64,000 nucleotides of DNA from Cesiribacter sp964504565. Lineage in GTDB: Bacteria; Bacteroidota; Bacteroidia; Cytophagales; Cyclobacteriaceae. The stretch is from NCBI GenBank assembly GCA_964504565.1, contig CAZDEY010000008.1:1-64000 (forward strand). Reading direction: 5' to 3'. Shown piece after piece: positions 36,235-43,838 of this stretch. Every line of letters begins with the position of its first letter. The stretch's first letter is position 1. The position numbers and the translations under genes are program-made. The notes under the pieces are model-generated. The model was not told the DNA's origin and did no database searches. It was given only the letters and a program-made list of their open reading frames with translations.

Positions 36235-36265
36235 TCTGAACTTATTGACAAATCTGTTATTTTTG
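36235..36265 (+). promoter_or_regulatory. Bacteroidota-type promoter of the EamA transporter
   Basis: TCTG (one mismatch to TTTG) at 36235-36238, 19-nt spacer, perfect TATTTTTG at 36258-36265. The leader to ATG 36289 would be about 20 nt. Confidence 0.6.
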
Positions 36266-36288
36266 CTGCCCTTTTTCTACATCACGCT

Positions 36289-37191
36289 ATGATATACCTT
36301 CTGCTAGGCATACTATTTAACGTTACTATATTTTTGGTATTCCGGGGCTACGCTAAGTGGGGAGTCCGTACGTTGCCGGCTATCGTAATTAACTACGCGG
36401 TGTGTATACTTACCGGCATTGCGTTTATGGGCAGCATTGAGCCGTTAAAACTAGTAAGCAAGGGCGACCCCTGGCTCTGGATGGCCGTATTTCTAGGCTT
36501 TATATTTATTGCCGTTTTCTACCTAATGGCACTTACTACCCAGCGTTTAAGTGTAACTGTTTCCTCAATAGCAGCTAAAATGTCCTTGGCAATTCCGGTA
36601 CTATTTAGTCTGTTTATTTTTCAGATTGAGAGCAAAGAATTTGACTGGCTTAATTACCTAGGAATTATTTTGGCGTTTCTGGCTATCTACTTAAGTTCAT
36701 TTAAACCAAAAGAAGTAGCGAAGGAAGGTAAGCTACCAATTGGCAATAAGTGGCTAGCCCTATTGCCAATTGGGGTTTTTGTAGGTAGCGGCCTTATTGA
36801 TACCACCATTAACTTTACCAGTTTTAAGTACCTAAGCCCCCGCGAGGAAGCCATTTTCCCGATTATAATTTTTGGGGTAGCCGGGGTAATTGGCATTATA
36901 TTGCTTTTGGCCCGCCGCATACCGGTTGGTAAGGCCGAGTGGATTGGCGGAATTGTACTGGGCGTCCCTAATTACTTTAGCGTATACTTTGTAGTAAAAG
37001 GATTGGCGGAGTTCGGCAATAACGGAGCTTACTTTTATCCCTTACTAAATATCAGTATTATCTTAGGCTCATCACTAGCTGCGCTTATTCTGTTCAGGGA
37101 AAAATTACATAAGCTTAACTGGCTGGGTTTAGCCCTGGCCATTACGGCAATTGCTTTAATTAGTTATCAGGAAATATTTAACGCACTTTAA
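36289..37191 (+). CDS. EamA/DMT-family transporter
   Basis: 300 residues with about ten membrane segments in two similar halves, the drug/metabolite transporter fold. The C-terminal half ends with a typical LGSSLAALILFREKL motif. The substrate is not predictable. It has its own promoter and is followed 3 nt later by the yigZ-family gene, so both are probably on one transcript. Confidence 0.88.
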   Translation: MIYLLLGILFNVTIFLVFRGYAKWGVRTLPAIVINYAVCILTGIAFMGSIEPLKLVSKGDPWLWMAVFLGFIFIAVFYLMALTTQRLSVTVSSIAAKMSLAIPVLFSLFIFQIESKEFDWLNYLGIILAFLAIYLSSFKPKEVAKEGKLPIGNKWLALLPIGVFVGSGLIDTTINFTSFKYLSPREEAIFPIIIFGVAGVIGIILLLARRIPVGKAEWIGGIVLGVPNYFSVYFVVKGLAEFGNNGAYFYPLLNISIILGSSLAALILFREKLHKLNWLGLALAITAIALISYQEIFNAL

Positions 37192-37194
37192 GTA

Positions 37195-37800
37195 ATGCAA
37201 CCCGATACTTACTTCACCATATCAACTGTATCTGAAGGGCTGTATAAAGAAAAGGGTAGCAAATTTTTAGCCTTTGCCTACCCGGTTGATGGTGAAGAGG
37301 ATATAAAAAAGCACCAAGAGGAACTGCGTAAAACCTACTACGATGCCCGCCACCACTGCTACGCTTGGATATTAAACCCCGCCGGCGACCATTACAGGGC
37401 TAACGATGATGGCGAACCTAACCACTCGGCCGGCGATCCAATTTTAGGCCAGATACGATCGCTGAATTTAACTAATACCTTGGTAGTAGTTATTCGGTAC
37501 TTTGGTGGTACTAAACTGGGGGTTAGCGGGCTAATTCAGGCGTATAAAGAGGCAGCGGCCGAGGCTTTACGAGCTAACACCATAGTAGAAAAAACCGTAC
37601 GCCGAGAGCTAATTGTATTATATGGCTACGAACAAACCAGCGACCTTATGCGTACTATAGCTGATTACGATACCGAAATGGGCCATCAAGAGTTTACCGA
37701 AAGCTGCCGCATGCAACTATGGGTAAAAGCCAGCCAGTTAGAAGCCCTCACTAATGCCGTACTAGATATTGATGGTGTAGCAACCGAAGTTAATTCTTAG
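37195..37800 (+). CDS. YigZ family (IMPACT/UPF0029) protein
   Basis: 201 residues. Residues 15-120 are the UPF0029 domain with KGSKFLAFAYPV, HHCYAW and VVIRYFGGTKLGVSGLIQAY; the remainder is the YigZ C-terminal ferredoxin-like domain. Cytosolic. The family is widespread and linked to translation regulation through eukaryotic IMPACT, but the bacterial role is not settled. Its last 11 nt overlap the convergent nuclease gene. Confidence 0.92.
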   Translation: MQPDTYFTISTVSEGLYKEKGSKFLAFAYPVDGEEDIKKHQEELRKTYYDARHHCYAWILNPAGDHYRANDDGEPNHSAGDPILGQIRSLNLTNTLVVVIRYFGGTKLGVSGLIQAYKEAAAEALRANTIVEKTVRRELIVLYGYEQTSDLMRTIADYDTEMGHQEFTESCRMQLWVKASQLEALTNAVLDIDGVATEVNS

Positions 37801-38452
37801 GACTTTTTCTGAATCGGGTTCGGGTTAAGTTGGTTGGTTTTGGTAGGCGGAAGTAGAAATTATCATCAATTGTAAGAAAGCCTTGGCGGTTGAGCTTTTC
37901 GTAAATTTCAAAGCATACCCAGGCATCAGTAGCGGCGTAAGAGATTTGGCCTTCACTAAGCTCTTCTTTTTCCCAGTTAGAAGTTTGCTGGCTTTTGCTG
38001 ATTCGGCAACCTAAAAATATACCGGAAAGATTACGCACGCCGCTATTCTCAATTCCCAGGCTCCGGGCTACATCGTTTAATTCTACTACGCCTTTGGGAT
38101 CAAAGTGGCCTAGCTTCCTTAGCTCCCTAATATCATCCAGAATAGAGATGCCCGCTTTTACAATGTTGGGGTTTGTAAAAATTTGCTTCAAGCCATCTGA
38201 AAAACCAGTAAGCTGGTTACGGATTAAATATACTTTATCCTCAATTGCCATTTGCACTAGGGAAATCGGATAATAATCTCCTTTACGAAATGCGGGGCGG
38301 CTTTCTGTATCAAACCCTATAATTGGGTGCAAGCTAAGCTCCTGAACGGCTTCTTTCAGGGCTTCCGGGCTATCTACCACCACAACCTCGCCTTCATAAC
38401 GGAACAGGCCCAGGTTGTTTACTTCTTCTTTGCTAATTTTATTCTTATACAT
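37790..38452 (-). CDS. DEDDy 3'-5' exonuclease (RNase D-like)
   Basis: 220 residues. ExoI FDTES (Asp and Glu), ExoII around SILDDIREL, ExoIII YAATDAW (Tyr and Asp) give the DEDDy set of RNase D and WRN-type exonucleases. No HRDC domain follows, so it is the short form common in Bacteroidota. Start ATG 38452 overlaps the nhaC stop by 8 nt (ATGTATAA); the TTG at 38458 is less likely. Whether it acts on RNA or DNA is not known. Confidence 0.9.
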   Translation of the reverse strand: MYKNKISKEEVNNLGLFRYEGEVVVVDSPEALKEAVQELSLHPIIGFDTESRPAFRKGDYYPISLVQMAIEDKVYLIRNQLTGFSDGLKQIFTNPNIVKAGISILDDIRELRKLGHFDPKGVVELNDVARSLGIENSGVRNLSGIFLGCRISKSQQTSNWEKEELSEGQISYAATDAWVCFEIYEKLNRQGFLTIDDNFYFRLPKPTNLTRTRFRKSPKN

Positions 38453-39932
38453 GCGCAAGTTTCTCGTCGGTAGTTGGCGGCACTATTTCCGTTGGCGGCT
38501 CGCATTTGGTTATTTTTAAATTCAAATACGCGTAGGCCATAGTCATTAACGGGCTAATCAGGTTAAAGAAACAATACGGTAAATATAAAATTGTGGCAAC
38601 ACCTAATACTGATGATTGGGTAGCCCCGCAAGTATTCCAAGGTACCAGCACGGAGGTAACCGTACCGCTATCCTCCAGCGTACGGCTTAAGTTTTCCGGA
38701 CATAAGCCTCGCTTTCGGTAAGTATCGGCAAACATACGGCCCGGTACCACTATGGCCAAATACTGATCGGAGGCCGTTACATTGAACCCAATGCAGGTTA
38801 AGGCGGTCGAAGCTACCAACGAGCCGGTAGAATTAGCCCATTTAATTACACTTTCGGTAATGCGCTGCAGCAAGCCAATGCTTTCCATAACCCCGCCAAA
38901 TACCATAGCACAAACAATTAACCAAATGGTATTCAGCATACCACTCATACCGCTGGTGCTCAGCAATTCGTTTACAATTTCGTTGTTAGAACCCACCGAA
39001 ATGTCGCCGTACATAGCTTTCATCACCGCTACGTAATAGGTCTGAAATTGAGTATATCCTTCGCCGGAAACTTCAGCAATTACCTGTGGCTGAAAAATAA
39101 GCGCAAACACTCCGCCCAGTAGTGTACCTACCAAAAGGGCAGGTAAAGCCGGAACTTTGCGCACAATCATAATAATTACCGCCACGGGTACCAGAAATAG
39201 CCAACCCGTTATATTAAATTTTTCTTGAATAGCTCCCTGAACGGCCAACACATTCTCTACCGAACCTTCGCCCCCACTAACCAAACCAATTACCAAAAAG
39301 ATAATCAGGGTTATAATTATCGACGGAATGGTGGTCCACATCATGTATTTAATATGGGTAAACAAGTCGGTACCCGCCATAGCCGGGGCCAGGTTGGTTG
39401 TATCACTTAGCGGCGACATTTTATCGCCAAAGTAGGCCCCGGAAATTATTGACCCGGCAACCAGGCCTTCGCTCATGCCCAGGGTTTTGCCAATTCCTAA
39501 CAGGGCAATACCAATTGTGGCAATCGTTGACCAGCTACTACCGGTAGCTAAAGAAACTACCGCACTTACAAAACAAGCCGCAAACAGGAATATGGTAGGG
39601 TTAAGCACCTCCAGGCCGTAGTAAATCATAGCCGGTACTATACCGCTCAGTAGCCAGGTGCCGGCCAGCGAACCAATCAATAGCAGAATTATTATGGCCG
39701 AAAGTGCCGAGCTTATGGATTGCACAATACCTTCCTGCATATGCTCCCAGGTATAACCCAGGCGCAAACCAATAATACCGGCTACCGCTGCCGAGAAAAG
39801 TAGGGCCAGTTGATTAGAACCATCCAGGGAGCCGTCACCAAAAATCCAGACGTTGGTAGCCAGTATGGCAATCAAAAATAAAATAGGTAAAATAGCCTCC
39901 CATAAGTGGGGTTTCCTGAGCTTGGTATCCAT
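38445..39932 (-). CDS. nhaC: NhaC family Na+/H+ antiporter
   Basis: 495 residues with about twelve membrane segments. Characteristic stretches: ATGSSWSTIATIGIALLG, GAYFGDKMSPLSDTTNLAPA and VPWNTCGATQSSVLGV, the last two typical of NhaC/ArcD-like antiporters. Probably exports sodium in exchange for protons. It is followed with an 8-nt overlap by the exonuclease gene, a coupling without obvious functional sense. Confidence 0.93.
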   Translation of the reverse strand: MDTKLRKPHLWEAILPILFLIAILATNVWIFGDGSLDGSNQLALLFSAAVAGIIGLRLGYTWEHMQEGIVQSISSALSAIIILLLIGSLAGTWLLSGIVPAMIYYGLEVLNPTIFLFAACFVSAVVSLATGSSWSTIATIGIALLGIGKTLGMSEGLVAGSIISGAYFGDKMSPLSDTTNLAPAMAGTDLFTHIKYMMWTTIPSIIITLIIFLVIGLVSGGEGSVENVLAVQGAIQEKFNITGWLFLVPVAVIIMIVRKVPALPALLVGTLLGGVFALIFQPQVIAEVSGEGYTQFQTYYVAVMKAMYGDISVGSNNEIVNELLSTSGMSGMLNTIWLIVCAMVFGGVMESIGLLQRITESVIKWANSTGSLVASTALTCIGFNVTASDQYLAIVVPGRMFADTYRKRGLCPENLSRTLEDSGTVTSVLVPWNTCGATQSSVLGVATILYLPYCFFNLISPLMTMAYAYLNLKITKCEPPTEIVPPTTDEKLAHV

Positions 39933-40022
39933 AAAACGAATAAAACAAAGCTCTAATATAGGCTAAATGCAGGCAAGTAAGAAAGTTAAACCGGCCTTTT
40001 AGCCCGTCAACCTCACTTATTT

Positions 40023-40292
40023 CTACTGACCCAGGCTTCTAATTTTGAAAAATAGGATGCTGCCGGCCAGTAATAGAGTAAATAAATTAGGTAGAATAAT
40101 TGGCCATTGCCTCAGCATTAACCCGTAGGTCAGCCACAGGATAATGCCGGTGCAAAACATCAGGAACATACCCAACGACAGGTCATGGGCCGAGCGGCTA
40201 CGCCAGGTTTTAATAGCCTGGGGCAGAAATGCAATTGTAGTAAGCAGTCCGGCAGCGTAGCCAACCCACTCGGTATAGAATAGTTCACCCAT
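40023..40292 (-). CDS. SemiSWEET-family sugar transporter
   Basis: 89 residues, three membrane helices and the PQ-loop motif FLPQAIKTW. Length and motif are typical of bacterial SemiSWEETs, which dimerise to move sugars. ATG 40292 was selected; the longer frame starts at TTG. The terminator of the upstream gene ends directly at this ATG (six U between stem and AUG), leaving no room for a Shine-Dalgarno site. Confidence 0.9.
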   Translation of the reverse strand: MGELFYTEWVGYAAGLLTTIAFLPQAIKTWRSRSAHDLSLGMFLMFCTGIILWLTYGLMLRQWPIILPNLFTLLLAGSILFFKIRSLGQ

Positions 40293-40321
40293 AAAAAACC
40301 GGACACCTATAAAATGTCCGG
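40293..40321 (-). terminator. intrinsic terminator abutting the SemiSWEET start
   Basis: On the minus strand CCGGACA (40315-40321 arm) pairs with TGTCCGG (40299-40305 arm) and is followed by TTTTTT that ends at the ATG of the next gene (40292). It closes the holin-like gene at 40361. Confidence 0.85.
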
Positions 40322-40360
40322 CCAAAGATAAAAAAAGTGCAAAGAAGTGTTTTACCTAGC

Positions 40361-40708
40361 TTATGACAATAAGAAATAGTCAACCGCCGCACCGGCAATA
40401 GCTATAAGAACCGCTAAGATTAATGATGGGCTAAACCCTTTGGTATCGAAGCTACTGCTCATTTTGTCAAAAATTTCAATAACTATTGCATTAGCTATTA
40501 TGCGCACTATAAAGCTTATGCCCAACAGCGCAAATAAGCCCAGCGACAGTACCTGAAGTATCCAATAAACCAGTAAGCCTACTATAGCAATTACAATTGC
40601 CAGCCATAGGGCGGTACCAAAGCTTTTTACGTAGATACTGCTCATGGCTTTGGCGGCTATTACCACTACCAGGGCATTTACTAATAAGGTTACAATAATA
40701 TCAAGCAT
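40361..40708 (-). CDS. phage holin family 4 (superfamily IV) membrane protein
   Basis: 115 residues with about four membrane helices (MLDIIVTLLVNALVVVIAAK, ALWLAIVIAIVGLLVYWILQ, and two more). It fits the Phage_holin_4_2 family, which in bacterial chromosomes mostly occurs outside prophages and has no proven lytic role. There are no phage genes around it. It follows the FAD oxidoreductase by 61 nt and ends in a terminator at 40293-40321. Confidence 0.75.
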   Translation of the reverse strand: MLDIIVTLLVNALVVVIAAKAMSSIYVKSFGTALWLAIVIAIVGLLVYWILQVLSLGLFALLGISFIVRIIANAIVIEIFDKMSSSFDTKGFSPSLILAVLIAIAGAAVDYFLLS

Positions 40709-40769
40709 AAATTTGGTTGAGTTAATGGGGTTGAGATTTTTGTACTAACTCCGGAACCAAAATTTTTGT

Positions 40770-41909
40770 TTATTCTTGGTTAAGCATCAATTCGGCTACC
40801 TGGCTGCCCACCTCGCTGCCTAAAGCTACTCCCATTCCGCCCAGCCGCACCCCCAGGGCCAGGCCGGGTTGTATGGTTTTAACAATTGGCTCCTTAGTTG
40901 GGCCAAATGCCATTATACCCGACCACTTATGCTGAATTTTTATATCCTGGCCCGGCAATAGGGTGGTCCGTAGCATATCCTTTAAATGGTTCTGAATAGA
41001 TTCGTTAAGCTCCAGCGCAGTTGAGGTTTCCGCTTTGAAATCGAGGTTGCGGCCGCCGCCTAAAATCACCTGCCGGCCGTAGTTACGAAAGTAATAGTAG
41101 CCTTCTTCAATGTGAAAGGTACCTTTGAACGGTAGATTGGGTATCGGCTCGGTAATCAGCACCTGGCCTCGGCCGGGCTTTAAATCGGTTTTAGGCAGTA
41201 AGTGGCGGGCAAAGGCATTGGTGCATACCCCTACTGCCCGGGCAGAAAACTCTACTTCTTCGCCCCCATTAGGATTGCTTACTGAAACCACGTACGTACC
41301 AGCCTCTCCTTCCACTTTATTTACTCTAGAGCCGGTTAGCACCTGAACCCCGGCGGTTATAGCGTATTCGTAGAGGTTTTTCATCATCAGCCCGGTATCA
41401 ATTTGGGCTTCCAGGGGGTTTAAGATCATGCCCTTCACAATCTGCCGGTTAAAGCCAAATTCTTCCACTTTTCCCTCTGCATTATAAAATACTTTCTGAC
41501 GAAAAAGCGGGTAAAGCCAATTGTTTACTTCCTCTACCCTCTCCAGGTAGTGCAGTTCCGGTTCGCGCAGCAATTCGTAACCTCCGTAGCGCAGCAAACC
41601 TATATTTTTTGCACCCAATCTCCGCTGCAGCATTTGCAAGCCCCGCCACCTCTTTTCAACTAAAGCCAGCGCCCGGTCTTGACCCATAGTTTGCCAGTCG
41701 GCCAGCAGTTCGCTTAAGCTACCAAAGCAGGCAAAACCGGCATTACGGCTGCTGGCACCCGAAGGCAGCAGCCCCCTTTCCAGCACCAAAACCCGAGCCG
41801 ACGGCCTAAATTCTTTAATCTGGACGGCGGCAGTTAACCCTACTAAACCACCGCCAATAATCAGGTAGTCAGCCTTAACTAAATGTTTTTTTTCCCAGAA
41901 ACTTAGCAT
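40770..41909 (-). CDS. FAD-dependent oxidoreductase (DAO family)
   Basis: 379 residues. The dinucleotide-binding motif DYLIIGGGLVGLTAAVQI lies at 14-31, followed by ERGLLPSGASSRNAGFACFG, the covalent-FAD-type region of sarcosine/amino-acid oxidases. The C-terminal GVRLGGMGVALGSEVGSQVA closes the FAD site. It probably oxidises an amine or N-methyl amino acid; the substrate is not evident. A perfect -7 box lies 4 nt before the ATG, so the mRNA could be leaderless. Confidence 0.9.
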   Translation of the reverse strand: MLSFWEKKHLVKADYLIIGGGLVGLTAAVQIKEFRPSARVLVLERGLLPSGASSRNAGFACFGSLSELLADWQTMGQDRALALVEKRWRGLQMLQRRLGAKNIGLLRYGGYELLREPELHYLERVEEVNNWLYPLFRQKVFYNAEGKVEEFGFNRQIVKGMILNPLEAQIDTGLMMKNLYEYAITAGVQVLTGSRVNKVEGEAGTYVVSVSNPNGGEEVEFSARAVGVCTNAFARHLLPKTDLKPGRGQVLITEPIPNLPFKGTFHIEEGYYYFRNYGRQVILGGGRNLDFKAETSTALELNESIQNHLKDMLRTTLLPGQDIKIQHKWSGIMAFGPTKEPIVKTIQPGLALGVRLGGMGVALGSEVGSQVAELMLNQE

Positions 41910-41913
41910 AGCA

Positions 41914-41944
41914 CAAAGCTACATTTTTACTTCTAAGTGCCTAA
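41914..41944 (-). promoter_or_regulatory. possible leaderless promoter of the FAD oxidoreductase
   Basis: On the minus strand TTAG (one mismatch) at 41941-41944, 19-nt spacer, perfect TAGCTTTG at 41914-41921. The predicted start is at about 41910, directly before the ATG at 41909. Confidence 0.5.
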
Positions 41945-42002
41945 CGTTGCCAATTAGGTTAGTAACTCGTACATTGTTTAATAATAACCCTCAAGCCCCG
42001 CC

Positions 42003-42524
42003 ATGACCGACCCTGTCAGTTTTATTGAAAAAGCCAAGCATTCTAAAACCTACCTGTGGCTACTAAATAAGGTGCTGGCCCGTATGATTCCGTTTAATCT
42101 TCCTCATAATTTCAAGATTATGGAAATCAGCGATACGCATATTAAAACCAAATTACCCTACCGCCGAAAGAATAAAAACCACTTGGGAGGCCTACACGCT
42201 TGTGCCTTAGCTACCCTAAGCGAATACACCACCGGCGTACTTATGCTTACCGGTTTCTCGCCCAAAGAATATAGGTTAATCTTAAAAAGCCTGGAAGTGG
42301 ATTATTTCTATCAGGGCAAAATGGATGCCTTTGCTACCTTTCGCCTAACACCGGATTGGATTCAGCAAAATGTGCTTGACCCACTGAAAACCGAAGAATC
42401 AGTAACCACTCCCTGCGAAGTTCAGATCCACGATAAGCAGGGTAACCACTTAACTACCGCCCGGGTGCACTGGCAAATTAAGCCGTGGTCTAAAGTGAAG
42501 ACCGGCAAAGCCCAGGCAGCTTAA
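42003..42524 (+). CDS. DUF4442 hotdog-fold protein
   Basis: 173 residues. A PaaI/YiiD-like hotdog fold of the DUF4442 family: RRKNKNHLGGLHACALATLS is the central helix with the His/Gly pattern of hotdog thioesterases, followed by four strands. No signal peptide. It may be an acyl-CoA or acyl-ACP thioesterase, but activity is unproven. The next gene starts 12 nt later, so a two-gene unit is likely. Confidence 0.85.
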   Translation: MTDPVSFIEKAKHSKTYLWLLNKVLARMIPFNLPHNFKIMEISDTHIKTKLPYRRKNKNHLGGLHACALATLSEYTTGVLMLTGFSPKEYRLILKSLEVDYFYQGKMDAFATFRLTPDWIQQNVLDPLKTEESVTTPCEVQIHDKQGNHLTTARVHWQIKPWSKVKTGKAQAA

Positions 42525-42536
42525 CTTAATAATCTT

Positions 42537-43019
42537 ATGCGCCGAATAGATGTCTTGCTAACCGAATACGGAACCAGTCACCAGAATGCTACCAATAAGG
42601 CTATTCATTGGGTGTGTGTACCTCTCATATTCTTCAGTATAGTATGTCTGTTTTGGTCAATACCGCCCGGGCCGCTGGCGTATATGTATACCAGCGAGCC
42701 TACGCCCTTTATCAATTGGGCTACTATAGTTTTGGGGGTGGTACTTTTATACTACCTTATTTTAAGCATTCCGCTGTTCATAGGCATGTTATTCTTCTCT
42801 TTTCTGTGCATACTAGGGGCTTATTTGCTAGATCAAATACCCGGGATACCGCTCTGGGCTATTGCTATAGCCATATTTATTTTAGCTTGGATTGGTCAGT
42901 TCTACGGTCATAAAATAGAAGGTAAAAAGCCCAGTTTCCTTAAAGACATACAGTTTTTGCTGATTGGCCCGGCTTGGCTAATGCACTTTATTTACAAAAA
43001 ACTAGGCATTCAATATTAA
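42537..43019 (+). CDS. Mpo1-like (DUF962) membrane protein
   Basis: 160 residues. Four membrane helices and the histidine motifs of DUF962: NKAIHWVCVPL, GQFYGHKIEGKKPSF and LIGPAWLMHF. Yeast Mpo1 is a dioxygenase that shortens 2-hydroxy fatty acids in alpha-oxidation; the His residues that bind iron are conserved here. The pairing with a hotdog protein 12 nt upstream fits a fatty-acid role, which is inference. Confidence 0.9.
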   Translation: MRRIDVLLTEYGTSHQNATNKAIHWVCVPLIFFSIVCLFWSIPPGPLAYMYTSEPTPFINWATIVLGVVLLYYLILSIPLFIGMLFFSFLCILGAYLLDQIPGIPLWAIAIAIFILAWIGQFYGHKIEGKKPSFLKDIQFLLIGPAWLMHFIYKKLGIQY

Positions 43020-43088
43020 TTTTTTCCATTACCGTGTAACGTTTTCCGCTTGAGGTGCATCATATACTAAACCTTCAACCGGAAAACC

Positions 43089-43778
43089 ATGAAAAAATTA
43101 GCACTTTTAACGTTAGCCTGCCTGTTAAGCGTTTCGCTATGGGCGCAATCCAATCAAACAAGAAATCACAGCGGTTTCAGTGGCATAAGCATTCTAGCCC
43201 CGGCAACTCTCTACATTAGTCAAGGTGATTATTCAGTAAAACTGGAAGGAGAAGACCTGGACGAAATAGAAACCAAAACTAAAGGGAACCACCTGGTAAT
43301 TAAGCGCGAAGGCTCGGATAAATGGTTTAATTGGAATTGGGGTGATGATGAGCGCGTAAAAATATATATAAGCTTACCGAAACTAGAAAAACTGCATATA
43401 AGCGGTAGCGGAACAGTTATTGGTCAAAGCCAATTCAATACTAACGATTTGGAAGTGCATATAAGCGGCAGCGGAAGTGTAAAATTAGCAGTTAATGCAG
43501 ATAATATTGACGCTCGTATATCCGGTTCCGGCAGCTTAGACCTAAATGGCTCGGCCAATGTACTGGATGCCCATATTAGTGGCAGCGGCAAAATAAAAGC
43601 CCAAGAGGTACGAAGCCGTTACGCCGATGTACACATCAGCGGAAGTGGCAACTGCTACGTAGATGCTCAGGAAGCGATTAAAGCCAGTATAAGTGGCAGC
43701 GGCAGTGTTTATTACAAAGGCTCGCCCGGCTCGGTCGATGTTAAGTCCAGCGGTAGCGGCCGGGTTAAGAAGATCTAA
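43089..43778 (+). CDS. head GIN domain (DUF2807) beta-helix protein
   Basis: 229 residues. Signal peptide to SLWAQ, then a right-handed beta-helix built of repeated turns, each with the consensus HISGSG; about six such turns occur from residue 104, spaced about 18-20 residues. This is the putative auto-transporter adhesin, head GIN (DUF2807) family. No T9SS domain or lipobox is seen, so it should be periplasmic or released. It is followed by a terminator at 43814-43838 and a convergent nuclease gene. Confidence 0.9.
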   Translation: MKKLALLTLACLLSVSLWAQSNQTRNHSGFSGISILAPATLYISQGDYSVKLEGEDLDEIETKTKGNHLVIKREGSDKWFNWNWGDDERVKIYISLPKLEKLHISGSGTVIGQSQFNTNDLEVHISGSGSVKLAVNADNIDARISGSGSLDLNGSANVLDAHISGSGKIKAQEVRSRYADVHISGSGNCYVDAQEAIKASISGSGSVYYKGSPGSVDVKSSGSGRVKKI

Positions 43779-43813
43779 AAATCCTTTTCATAGATAAGTT
43801 TGGTTAAGCTAGA

Positions 43814-43838
43814 AGAGGCAGGTAGTTACCTGCCTTTA
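43814..43838 (+). terminator. hairpin after head GIN gene
   Basis: AGGCAGGT pairs with ACCTGCCT around AGTT (43816-43835), followed by a weak U-tract TTACT. It overlaps the end of the convergent nuclease gene. Confidence 0.6.

Noticed and set aside
40361..40708. Holin-family gene as a sign of a prophage
   Set aside because: No integrase, capsid, tail or lysis genes and no attachment repeats lie around it; chromosomal members of this family are common outside phages.
43380..43760. Tandem HISGSG-coding repeats as a CRISPR or satellite array
   Set aside because: The repeat is a protein-level beta-helix turn in a single open frame, with diverged DNA and no spacer pattern.
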